Shown here in pieces: positions 55,331-64,000 of a stretch of 64,000 nt of DNA. The stretch's first letter is position 1. Each line of letters starts with the position of its first letter. A model generated the notes under the pieces. It did not search any database and was not told where the DNA came from. It saw only the letters and a program-made list of their open reading frames with translations. The translations under genes and the position numbers were made by a program. This stretch comes from Dactylis glomerata (taxonomy: Eukaryota > Streptophyta > Magnoliopsida > Poales > Poaceae). The stretch spans positions 4,147,118 through 4,211,117 of the forward strand of contig QXEO01000152.1 of assembly GCA_007115705.1 (NCBI GenBank). The letters are read 5' to 3'.

Positions 55331-56463
55331 GAAGTCCCCGGGGCTGAGGGATCAGTCCCTGGGTATACCGGCACAATCTCTTGGTACATTTTGCCTTTGC
55401 CTTTATTTCTGCTCCGGAATACTGCACTTACTGCATATGTCGGCCCAGTCCCCGGGACTGAAGGAACGGTCCCCGGGTTGCTTGACCTGGCACCGGCATC
55501 TACTTCCATTGGAACCGCTTCCTCTGGGCTTGGTGGAACGTATATGGATGACGATTCTGGCGAGGGCTTGATTGATGGCTTCCTTAGATGCTCCAGCGAA
55601 ATGCCGGGCGGAATTGACTCTCTGGAAGATCCCAGCTTGGACAATGTATCGGCCGCTTCGTTCTGAGCCCGGGGAACATGCCGGAACTCACAACCTTCGA
55701 AGTATCCACTCAGCTTCTGCACCAAGAAATGGTAAGACCCCATGTTTGCATCATGCGCATCCCATATGCTGGAACACTGCTTAATTACCAAGTCAGAATC
55801 ACCAAAACACATAATCTGGTGAATGCCTATGTCCTTGGACACCTTCAGGCCATGCACAAGTGCCTCATATTCCGCCACATTATTTGATGCTGCAAAGTGG
55901 ATCTGCAGAACGTATCTCAGCTGGTCATTCTTGGGTGAAGTTAAAACTATCCCGGCACCCAAACCGTGAATTGTCTTGGACCCATCAAAATGCATCCTCC
56001 AATAATTTGCATCAGGCAACGGCGGCTCATATTGTATCTCGGCCCAGTCAATGAAGAAATCAGCCAACACCTGTGACTTGATTGTATCCCTTTTGTCATA
56101 CTGAGGTGTATATGGTGACAACTCTATTGCCCACTTGGCTATCCTGCCACTGGCATCTTTGTTGCTTATGATTTCCGAGATAGGGGCCTCAGCCACTACC
56201 CGAATTGGGTATTCCTGAAAGTAATGCTTGAGCTTCTTGGCCGCCATATAGACCACATACGTCATTTTCTGATAGTGTGGGTAGTTCTTCTTCGAGGTAG
56301 AAAGGACTTCACTCAAATAATATACCGGCCGCTGCACGGTTTTGCCCCCCTCCTCTCGCTCCACTACCACCACTGCACTTACAACCCTGTTGGTCGCCGC
56401 TATATAGAGCAACATCGGTTCCCTGGGCATTGGAGATGCCAATACCGGCGCGGTTGACAACAT
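55282..56463 (-). pseudogene. G3 RNase H and archaeal-type RNase H
   Basis: First RNase H: LLYIAATNRVVSAVVVV lacks the usual catalytic aspartate; then PVYYLSEVL and KKLKHYF. Second RNase H: MHFDGSKTIHG, EYEALVHGLK, MCFGDSDLV and NEAADTLSK (about 55980-55640) keep the acidic residues. Open to about 55320, where a frameshift leads to integrase. Two stops (56503 and 56464) separate it from RT. Confidence 0.87.
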
Positions 56464-56502
56464 CTACTTCAACTCTTTGAACGCTTCATCTGCCCGCGTA
56501 GT

Positions 56503-57447
56503 TCAGACAAAAGTGTCGGACTTCTTCATCAATTGATATAACGGCAGGGCCTTCTCTCCCAGCCGGCTTATGAAACAGCTCAGGGATGCAAGGCACCCGG
56601 TGAACTTCTGTACTTCCTGAAGATTTGTCGGCGGTTTCATTCTTTCTATGGCACGAATCTTGCCGGGATTTACCTCAATACCCCGGCTGGAAACCAGGAA
56701 ACTGAGTAACTTGCCTGCCGGCACACCAAAGGTGCACTTAGCCGGATTCAACTTCATCCGGAATCTCCTCAGGTTTGCAAAGGTTTCCCAAAGGTCATCT
56801 ATGAGAGTCTTACTCTCCTTGGTCTTTATGACGACATCGTCGACATATACCTGCACATTTTTATCTATTTGGTCATGCAAACATTTTTGCATACACCTCT
56901 GGTAAGTTGCGCCGGCATTTCTTAAACCGAACGGCATAGTGAGATAGCAGTAAGCCCCGTACGGGGTAATAAAGGATGTCTTTATTTGATCCAGCTCATA
57001 CAAAGGGATCTGGTGGAAACCAGAATAGGCATCTACAAATGATAATAGTTCACATCCAGCTGTGGAATTAATCACTTGATCGATCTGAGGGAGCGGGAAT
57101 GGATCTTTAGGACATGCCTTGTTCAAGTTGGTGTAATCAACACACATCCGCCATACTTTTACTATGGCAGGCTCTTCCTTTTTCTTTTCCACCAAAACCG
57201 GATTAGACACCCAATCCGGATGCAGTACTTCTTTGATAAAGCCGGCTGCCAGGAGCCTGGCCACTTCCTCCCAAATCGCTTTCCTCCTATCGTCTGCATT
57301 CCGCCGAAGCGGCTGCTTCACCGGCTTTGCATCCGGTCTTACATGTAGTGCGTGCTCAGCTAGCTCTCTCGGCACACCTTGCAGATCTGAAGTAGACCAT
57401 GCAAAGATATCCCGATTCTCATGGAGGAAGCTGATGAGCTCGCTTTC
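56503..57447 (-). pseudogene. G3 reverse transcriptase
   Basis: Open from the conserved stop to TGA at 56503. Motifs: VWRMCVDYTNLNKACPKDPFPLPQIDQ, FVDAYSGFHQIPL, TMPFGLRNAGATYQRCMQ, YVDDVV (about 56835) and CTFGVPAGKLLSFLVSSRG. Intact RT fold by motif. Confidence 0.9.
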
Positions 57448-57450
57448 CTA
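57448..57450 (-). other. Conserved in-frame UAG between protease and RT (G3)
   Basis: The minus strand reads AAATAGGAAAGCGAGCTC. LDPK precedes and ESELISFLHEN follows in frame. Confidence 0.7.
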
Positions 57451-58393
57451 TTTGGGGTCCAAACCCGCCCCGATGAGGGCATGGCGCTCTGGGAAAACCT
57501 CATCTAGAGGCACCTTCTTGACTTAGATTGTAGAAAGGGGTTTTTAAAACAGGTTCCTTCCGTCTGAGAGGCTTTGCAATCCAACTCAGTCTCCTTTGTG
57601 TGCGCGCACACGCAAGCCAAGTTTCACTTTTAATACCCCTGCCTTCCTCTCCCTTGCCCACTTGAAAAGAAGCGCTGCCACTTGGGTTTGCCATGCCCGG
57701 CATAGATTTGCCGGTCACGACCGTTTCAGCGATTTCCACCGCTCGCTTGAGCCTCTTCCTCTCTTCCGCAATGATCAGAGTCTCGGCCAGATTAGATCCG
57801 GCCGTGGCACATGCCATCGAACGCTTGTAATCACCAATGATGGTAATCACTCCTCCGGGTCCCGGCATCTTCATCTTCAGGTAGGCCACATGAGTAGAGG
57901 CCATGAACTTTGCCAATGCCGGCCTTCCCAGCAGTGCATGGTAAGGACTATCCAGATCTACTACCTCGAACATGAGGTTCTCCACTCTGCAATTATCCCG
58001 GTTGCCAAACATGACATCTCTCCGGATCTTGCCCATCGGCGCACATGAAAGCCCCGGCACAATGCCGTGGAATGTCGTCCTGCCTGGCTCCAGCATATTC
58101 TCTGTGATGCCCAACTTCTGCATCGTATCGCAGTACATGATGTTGATGTTGCTTCCATTGTCAATGAGAACCTTGCTGAACCTAACATTATTTGCCGGCC
58201 CGACAAATGTCGGATCCATCACTAGAGCATAGCCGCTGGGGTTTGGCATAATCCTGGGGTGATCTGCCCTGTCCCAGCCTACTGCCTGGTCAGACCAGCG
58301 CATCAACTTTGGGACTGCCGACATAACAGCGTTTACCTCCAAACTCCGCCGGTATAAACTCTGCTTATCCGTTCTCTCGGTCTCAAAGACCAT
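57451..58393 (-). pseudogene. G3 aspartic protease region
   Basis: FSKVLIDNGSNINIMY is the active-site segment (DNGS, about 58180-58135), with FHGIVPG and YHALLGRPALAKF. A frameshift near 57520-57540 comes before the protease-RT linker (AGLDPK). Gag above is in the same frame. Confidence 0.83.
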
Positions 58394-58507
58394 GTAGCTC
58401 TGATCGGGCTCCTTGTACTCATTCTGGCCCGCACCTGAGCCTCCGGCATAATGCTCCGGATTATAGTTCGGATCGACTTGATATACACCGGCATTTCCGG
58501 TGTTGTT

Positions 58508-61162
58508 CTAATTCCCGGGATTAACCGTCCTGGGCTGGACTGCAACTGTATTTGCACCTGTCAACAGCGATGGAGCCGCCGGGATAGGTGGCCTAGCCGG
58601 CCCAAAAGGACCTGCACGTCCTGCCAATATATCGTCCAACCATGAACAGTTTCTGGTCAAGTGATTCGCTGGCTTACCCGGCTAGAATGTGTGAAACACA
58701 CAGGGTTTGTCCATGGCCAAACCCACTGTATACTTCGGCCATTGCTTCTTTTGGCCTGCGCTGCCGCTAGCATTCTTGTTGACCCAGACATTCTTCTTCT
58801 GGAAAGGCTGCGCTTGCTGCTGCGGTTGTTGCTGCTGCTGATAGTTCTCATATCTCGGACGCTGGCTACTGCCGGCGCCCCCTTGCTCCTCTTCGACGGC
58901 TGCTACCTGTGCCGATCCATACCGATAATCTGGCCGCTCATCTCTTCTCTTGTTCCGGTTATCAGGGCGATAGAACTGCCCTGATCCCCTGGCGTTGTTG
59001 TTGTTCTTCTGGGTCTGCCCCTGTCCTTGTGAATCAAGGGTGGGCTGCATGGGATCTCCCAATGCATAACTATCAGCTATCTTGATTGTTTCAGCCAACG
59101 TGGCCGGCATTTCCCTCTGGAGCTTTTGCCACAACATGGTGCCATGCCGGCACCCATGAGCAAACCACATGATGGCATGCTGCTCCACAACTCCTTCGCA
59201 GGAATTGCGCAACGTGCACCACCTGGTCAGGTAGTCACGATCAGTCTCATATTCTCCTTGCCGGCAGTTAGCTAGTTGCTGCGGGCGGTTGGGTCTCTTA
59301 TATGTACTGGTGAAGTTTGACACAAACTGCTCTTCGAAATCAACCCAGCCGTTGATACTTCCGGCCGGCAGATTATTCAGCCATATCCTGGCTGGTCCTT
59401 CGAGCATCTGCGGCACATATCGTACCGCCCATCTGAGGTTTCCTCCGGTGATGTTCACCGCAGTGGAGTAATCCTCCAACCAATCTTCCGGCTTTGTACT
59501 GCCGTTATATGTTCTCGCACCACGTGCGAGCTGAAAACAGTAAGGCACCGGCTCACCCATAATCCGGGGTCCAAAGCACATAGGACCCGGAGCTCCTTGT
59601 CTCTCCACCAACTCAGACTGGTGGATTCTGTCCAGCTTGAAGCGCGCATCATTTGCAGCCAAGGACCGAGGTCCGAGCCGGGATGCAATAGGACCTGCGA
59701 TCATTTTTTGTTGCTGCTGCTCCAGCTGACACTGCTCATTCTGCTGGCCCTGCTGATACTGCTGGCCTTGTTGATACTGCTGTTGATATCCCATCCTTGC
59801 CAGGGCAGAATTCCCATCATCTTCACGGTGTCTCGGCTGACCCGTGCCTTGCTGCTGCACCGCATGTCCGGCGCCCTGCTGCTGATGCCGGGCTGCGCTG
59901 TTACTCTGGCCGCCACCGGCCGAACCTGCTCCTTGTCCGGCCGGCACATTCTGACCAGCCTTCTTGTTGCCGACATTCTTGTCAGCCTGGTCGGCACTCT
60001 TCTGAGCTACTGCCTGCTTTCCGGTAATTGCCGGATCATACACCTGGATCTGCTTGTCCCGGCGGCCAGAGGTCACACTTCCGGCACGTCGGGCGCTTGG
60101 ATGCAGGGACGAAGCTTGGCCCCTCGACCTTGCGCCGGCACCACCTGCCGACACAACGTACTGGGATGCCCCGGCACCTGGGTTTGCCTTCTTAAAGGCC
60201 TCCTGCTGCTTGGTAGCTTCAGACAAAAGATGGTTAAGCCAGGCTTGCTGCTCACGCAGTGCTTCGCCGGATAAGTTAGATAAGTCCTTAGCTACCTCTG
60301 CTGCTGCTCTAAGGTTCTTCACTGGTGAGCTATATACTACCTTAGGTACAGTACTAGTAGCAGTATGACTCTTAGTTCTAGCACCTTTATCTAGCTCAGC
60401 ATTAAGATCTCTACCCCTAGTTCTAACTTCCTCTATCCGGCTAGGCCGGGTTACCACAGGAGTAAAACCATGGGCTACCTCATACTCACGGAGTTGCCGG
60501 TTAAACCGTTCGCGCTCCTGATGCATGGCCAAGGCCTCGTCGACGAGGGCCTGGCGAGATCCCTCCAGGACCTCCTTCATCTGCTCCGGATCATCACCGG
60601 ATCGCACTGGCTCAAGAAGCCGATCAATGGTGGTGAGAAGCACCTGGCCCCTAGCCGGCACGCCGGAAGTGCCGGCCAGGTTCTCTGCACGCTCCAACGG
60701 AGGACGCGCCGATCTCTTGGCCTTCGGAGGCTCCGGGGGAGTTTCTCCTACTACTGCTGCTGCTGCTTTGCCGGCACCATCCGCCGACGGCACAGATGTG
60801 CCGGCCATCATCACCTCTACCGGCTCTACTGGGTGAGCGCTACGCCCAGCCCGAGCCAGCATATGCGACGGAGGATCCGCCGCCACCAGCACCTTCTCCC
60901 TGCAAAGACTCTCAGTCCCCACGTACACCTCGTGGGAACTGAAAGACATGATCCGGCCATCCCTGGGGAACGGCCGGCCACCGAGACATCCGGCGTTATC
61001 GCAGATGAAGCTGAGCGAGCCTAGCCTCTGCACAAGGCCAGAGACCACGCCCACCTCTGACGCCGCTATCACGGACCCCGTCCGAATGAACACTCCGCCC
61101 AGCACATCGATCTGCCCCACGGTGGGCGCCAAATGTCGTCGTGGTGAAACAACATATGCCAT
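58508..61162 (-). pseudogene. G3 Gag, 826-codon frame opening inside the LTR
   Basis: ATG at 61160-61162, 29 nt inside the LTR; the frame crosses the primer site (LAPTVGQ) and runs to TAG at 58682-58684. The N-terminal domain (SGLVQRLGSLSF, ICDNAG) resembles G2. A Gln-rich linker lies at residues about 420-520. The capsid core is at residues about 560-690 (WLNNLPAGSING, FVSNFTSTYKRP, LTRWCTLRNSCEG). The CX2H...HX4C knuckle straddles the first stop; a second TAG is at 58508-58510. Otherwise the frame is continuous into protease. Confidence 0.85.
61114..61131 (-). promoter_or_regulatory. G3 primer binding site, tRNA-Lys type
   Basis: TGGCGCCCACCGTGGGGC on the minus strand, 2 nt after the LTR, identical to G2. 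Confidence 0.82.
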
Positions 61163-62062
61163 GGGATGGCTTCAATGGGGGCCGAACTAGATGCTGGAGG
61201 ATTCGGGAGAGGGGAACGAGCTAAGAAGCACGACAGAAAGGAACATAGATCTACCCAGGTTCGGGGCTCTCGTAAGGAGATAACACCCCTACTCTTGCTC
61301 TATTGGTTGCATATTTGGATCGATGGAGTACACAACAATGGTGCTTCCAAGCTCTCTGCGAGAGGAGGAAGAAGAACTATGAACTGAGAGACTCAGGAGT
61401 GACCAACCTCTCACTAGGGCTCCCTGTGCCACCTTATATAGTGGTGGCCAGGGTTGCAATGGTCTTCTATCGACATAAGACAAAGGCTACAGTCCAACCA
61501 GGACAGGGTGACGAGGGCTGCTATCTTTGACTTTGCCCCTGATTGCTCTCGATGGGACTCACCATCCCTGTACCCTGTACTTGCTTCGACTGTGACCTTA
61601 CCACTGTGAGGTAAGGACGGTACTTGTGCACAGTGATAGTTGTTAGACCACCACTGTGCACTCTGGCATCATACTCTGCCCCCATGCTTGGATGTTTCCT
61701 TCCTTGATTGTAGGGATGTGACTCCTTAGTTGACTTGTATATCCCGGATATGGCCGTTGACCACACCCCGGACCATACGCCGGACCAACGATACCCACGG
61801 TCGGGTAATCCGGCCTCACCTGTTCCTGCATGATATAACAACTAAGTTAGGCCGGCATATCTTTACATACGCCGGCATACCTCTCCACGTATCCCGGATA
61901 GACCAGCATATCTGAACACCAGCCGGGATACTACTTATATGCCGATCTGGCCGACACTCCTATATTCCGGCCAGACCTAGCTTTGGTCAACCAACATAAA
62001 GTCAACCTTATTGCTTATATCTTTCTAGTCTCTTGACCCTACCGGGGGTCATCCCCCCGACA
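61134..62062 (-). repeat. G3 5' LTR (929 bp)
   Basis: Same length as the 3' LTR; TATA-like ACTATATAAGG on the minus strand at about 61433-61443. Confidence 0.9.
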
Positions 62063-62067
62063 ATACT
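62063..62067. repeat. Target-site duplication of G3, right copy (ATACT)
   Basis: Matches 39740-39744 at four of five bases. Confidence 0.75.
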
Positions 62068-62144
62068 ATTAAGATCCGCCTTAGTGGCGAGATCCTCGTC
62101 GCCCATAATCTCTTAGGCGGTTAAGCCAAATCCAAGAGCACTAG

Positions 62145-62156
62145 GCTCTGATACCA
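62145..62156 (-). promoter_or_regulatory. C1 primer binding site, initiator tRNA-Met
   Basis: TGGTATCAGAGC on the minus strand, the standard Copia primer site, two bases after the LTR. Confidence 0.88.
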
Positions 62157-62158
62157 AT

Positions 62159-62880
62159 TGAAAGGATCGGTACGGGCGACTAGAGGGGGAGGGTGAATAG
62201 GCGCTAAGTCAATTTTTTATCTTTTTCAAATTTAAGGCTTGACACAAAGTAAATTCACTAGATGTGCAACTAGGTGAATTTCCTATGAGTGGCAAGCATG
62301 CAAGTAAACAAGTAACTAGCAAGATACAAGTAAGGGAAAGAAATAACCGAATAGTGGAGACCGGAGACACAAAGATGTATTCCCGTAGTTCCTTCCTTTT
62401 GAGGGGAAGTACATCTACGTTGGAGAGGTGTGGTGACACGGAGTCTACCAACGCCACAAAGGCTCACCTTGTTCTCCGGTGAGCAAGCCACGGAGGCTAG
62501 CTCGTTTCCACTAAGCGGTGGTATTGGGGGAACCACGAATCCCTTACACGGAGCTTGAGGCACAACTCCACAACCCAATTGGAGGCTCCCAAGAAAGCCA
62601 CGGAGGCAAGAATTACCATAAAGATGAGTTAATCAACCACTTACAACACCTAGGGTCACAAGATCCCCTAGGTGCAAATCCTCCAAGCAAATAGAGGGGG
62701 AAATGAAATTCCTTTTGTGTAGAAATTGCCCAGCCCACAAGCCCAGCTAGACAACACCCAAGCATACGGGGATTTCCCCGGCAAATCCTATGCTCCGCCC
62801 GCGGGCGCGCCTTAGCAGGCTCTGCCCGCAGGCGGAGGGATATGGGCCGCGGCCCATTAACGCAGGGTTCTACGCTTTCT
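62159..62880 (-). repeat. C1 5' LTR, outer edge not resolved
   Basis: The inner end TGAAAGGATC (plus) is firm. I cannot place the outer end: a CAACA at about 62756 is one option; it may also extend further right. No second copy is in the window for comparison. Confidence 0.5.
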
Positions 62881-62940
62881 GTATTTTTTTTTAGAGTTTT
62901 TCTTTTTCCTGGTTCGCTAATTCGGCTGGTTTTTTCGGGT

Positions 62941-63495
62941 TTTTTTTTCAAACAGTTTTGAATTTGAATAAATTCAAAATAAGAATAATTTTCGATTTTG
63001 AATAATTTTTGAGTTTGAACAATTTTGAGTTTAAACAATTTTTGAGTTTGAACAAATTTCGAGTTTGAACAATTAGTATGAACAATTTTTCAAAATTGAA
63101 TAATTTTCGAATTTGTACATTTTTCGTATATGAACAATTTTTCGAAATTGAACAATTTTGAACTTTGAATTTTTTTTGAGTTTGAACAATTTTCGAGTAT
63201 GAACAATTTTTTGAAATTGAACAATTTTCGAATTTGAACAGTTTTAAAAATTGAACAATTTTCGTATTTGAACAAATTTTCCTATTATTGTTCATATCTC
63301 AAATTTGTTCAAATTTCGTTCAAATACAAAATTTGTTCGAATTCAAATTTTGTTCAAATATGAAATTTGTTCAAATTCAAATTTCGTTCAAATATGAAAT
63401 TTGTTCATGTTTCACTTTTTGAACAAATTCGAAATTTGTTCATATCTCAAATTTGTTCAAAATCTAAATTTGTTCAAAATAAAAATTAGTTCAAA
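62941..63495. repeat. AT-rich array of degenerate TTGAACAATTTT units that flips orientation
   Basis: Left half (62941 to about 63290) repeats TTTGAACAATTTT-like units about every 15-30 bp. Right half (about 63290-63495) repeats the reverse complement, AATTTGTTCAAATT. No gene. Confidence 0.7.
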
Positions 63496-63687
63496 TTCGA
63501 AATCTGAGCAAATTTCGGAATATAAGAAAAGAAAACAGAAAAAACAGAAAAAGATAAAAAAAATAGAGAAGAAGCAGCACATGGGCCGGCCCAACACAAA
63601 TATCACATAAGCGGAGGGAAGTAGGGCGCGCCCGCGCGCGGGGACTAGAGCCCCCGATTTTCCCTGTTCGAAATAATTTACCTGCAT
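63496..63687. other. GC-rich and A-rich spacer
   Basis: An A-rich run, then GGGCCGGCCC and a GCGCGCCCGCGCGCG tract. No gene seen. Confidence 0.4.
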
Positions 63688-64000
63688 TCTTTTTTTCGAA
63701 GCATGCAGGAGCACTGCATGCCTTCGTATTAAAAGTTTAAAACTTAGAAGAGGGAAAGCCATCAAAATGGCTGAGAACATTAACAGGGAGTGCGCTCCCT
63801 TCCAGTTTGCGAAAAGACCTGACGAAGCCAGGGAGAGAAAGGCGACCCATGGTTTCCTGCATAAGTATCGAACTTACGTGCATAGGAGTATTATTTCTGC
63901 GCAGTCACATGACAGGGAGTGTGAAAATTGCTGTCAAAACGATGTCTGGCATGATAAGTACCAAAAGTGAAAACTTGACATCCTCAGCGAGTTAAGAGTA
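63688..64000 (-). mobile_element. Possible 3' end of a LINE
   Basis: The minus strand ends GGAGCACTG-like stem and TTCGAAAAAAAG at about 63688-63700, the kind of short hairpin plus A-tail seen at grass LINE 3' ends. No coding sequence recognised up to the window edge. Confidence 0.3.

Larger units (their letters stand above)
39745..62062 (-). mobile_element. G3: Tat-like Gypsy retrotransposon with multi-exon antisense gene
   Basis: LTRs of 929 bp each (39745-40673, 61134-62062), tRNA-Lys-type primer site, gag, protease, RT, two RNase H domains and integrase on the minus strand, and a multi-exon gene on the plus strand (48896-53382). G4 sits in that gene's 5' leader. Without G4 it is about 15.2 kb. 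LTRs differ at about 18 sites (1.9%). There are two nonsense codons in gag, two between RT and RNase H, and frameshifts near 57540, 55320 and 54862. Confidence 0.92.
27133..62880 (-). mobile_element. C1: Copia retrotransposon split by E5 and G3, 3' end cut by G1
   Basis: Read right to left: 5' LTR (from 62159), tRNA-iMet-type primer site, gag start (39729), zinc knuckle, coiled coil, protease, integrase (27134). RT, RNase H and the 3' LTR are missing in the window because G1 inserted in the integrase region; they may lie left of base 1. Real C1 pieces are 27133-29199, 37862-39744 and 62063 to about 62880. Integrase before RT is the Copia order. It carries stops in gag and before protease, so it is old. 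Confidence 0.85.

Noticed and set aside
62941..63495. Centromeric or subtelomeric satellite
   Set aside because: Units are short, degenerate and change orientation; no fixed monomer length.

Overview
The window looks like intergenic DNA from a large grass genome; Pooideae/Triticeae is likely from the dense nesting, the element types and the tRNA-primed LTR retrotransposons. I found no convincing host gene. Nearly every base belongs to one of eight LTR retrotransposons inserted into one another. I name them here C1 (Copia), G1-G4 (Gypsy, Tat-like) and E1, E3, E5 (Athila-like, gag only).

Layout. C1 (minus strand) is the oldest layer. It occupies 27133-29199, 37862-39744 and 62063 to about 62880. 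Its 3' part is cut off by G1, a minus-strand Tat-like Gypsy whose 5' LTR is at 26830-27132 and whose 3' LTR lies left of base 1. G1 holds the truncated E1 (674-3514) and the complete E3 (6518-22942, TSD GAGAG). E3 has G2 (7046-16727, TSD CCATC) inside its 5' LTR. C1 also contains E5 (29200-37861, TSD AGGTG) and G3 (39745-62062, TSD ATACC/ATACT). G3 contains G4 (41331-48481, TSD CCGCC). By-eye LTR divergence is about 2.7% for E5, 2.5% for E3, 2.4% for G2, 1.9% for G3 and 0.8% for G4, which fits the nesting order.

Coding logic. G1, G2 and G3 carry gag, aspartic protease, reverse transcriptase, a degenerate RNase H, a second archaeal-type RNase H and integrase. All four G elements carry an extra gene on the opposite strand between pol (or what is left of it) and the 3' LTR. 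In G1 and G2 it is an AT-hook-like plus B3-like protein. In G3 and G4 it is a protein of the 'putative gypsy type transposon' (Transposase_28) family with introns and a coiled-coil region. In G4 pol is gone and gag is a stub, but the antisense gene is fully open across a GT-AG intron. The E elements encode at most a Gag-like protein with a hydrophobic C-terminus and have no pol, so they must be mobilised in trans.

Most notable signals: (1) an in-frame UAG at exactly the same place between protease and reverse transcriptase in G1, G2 and G3, in a shared TAGGAAAGCG context; (2) gag frames of G2 and G3 that start at an ATG exactly 29 nt inside the LTR and read through the tRNA primer site; (3) the antisense gene cassettes; (4) two different in-frame gag deletions in the E family, both at an ATGTTCC microhomology. 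The right edge (about 62880-64000) holds an AT-rich array of short repeats that flips orientation in the middle, and a possible LINE 3' end.
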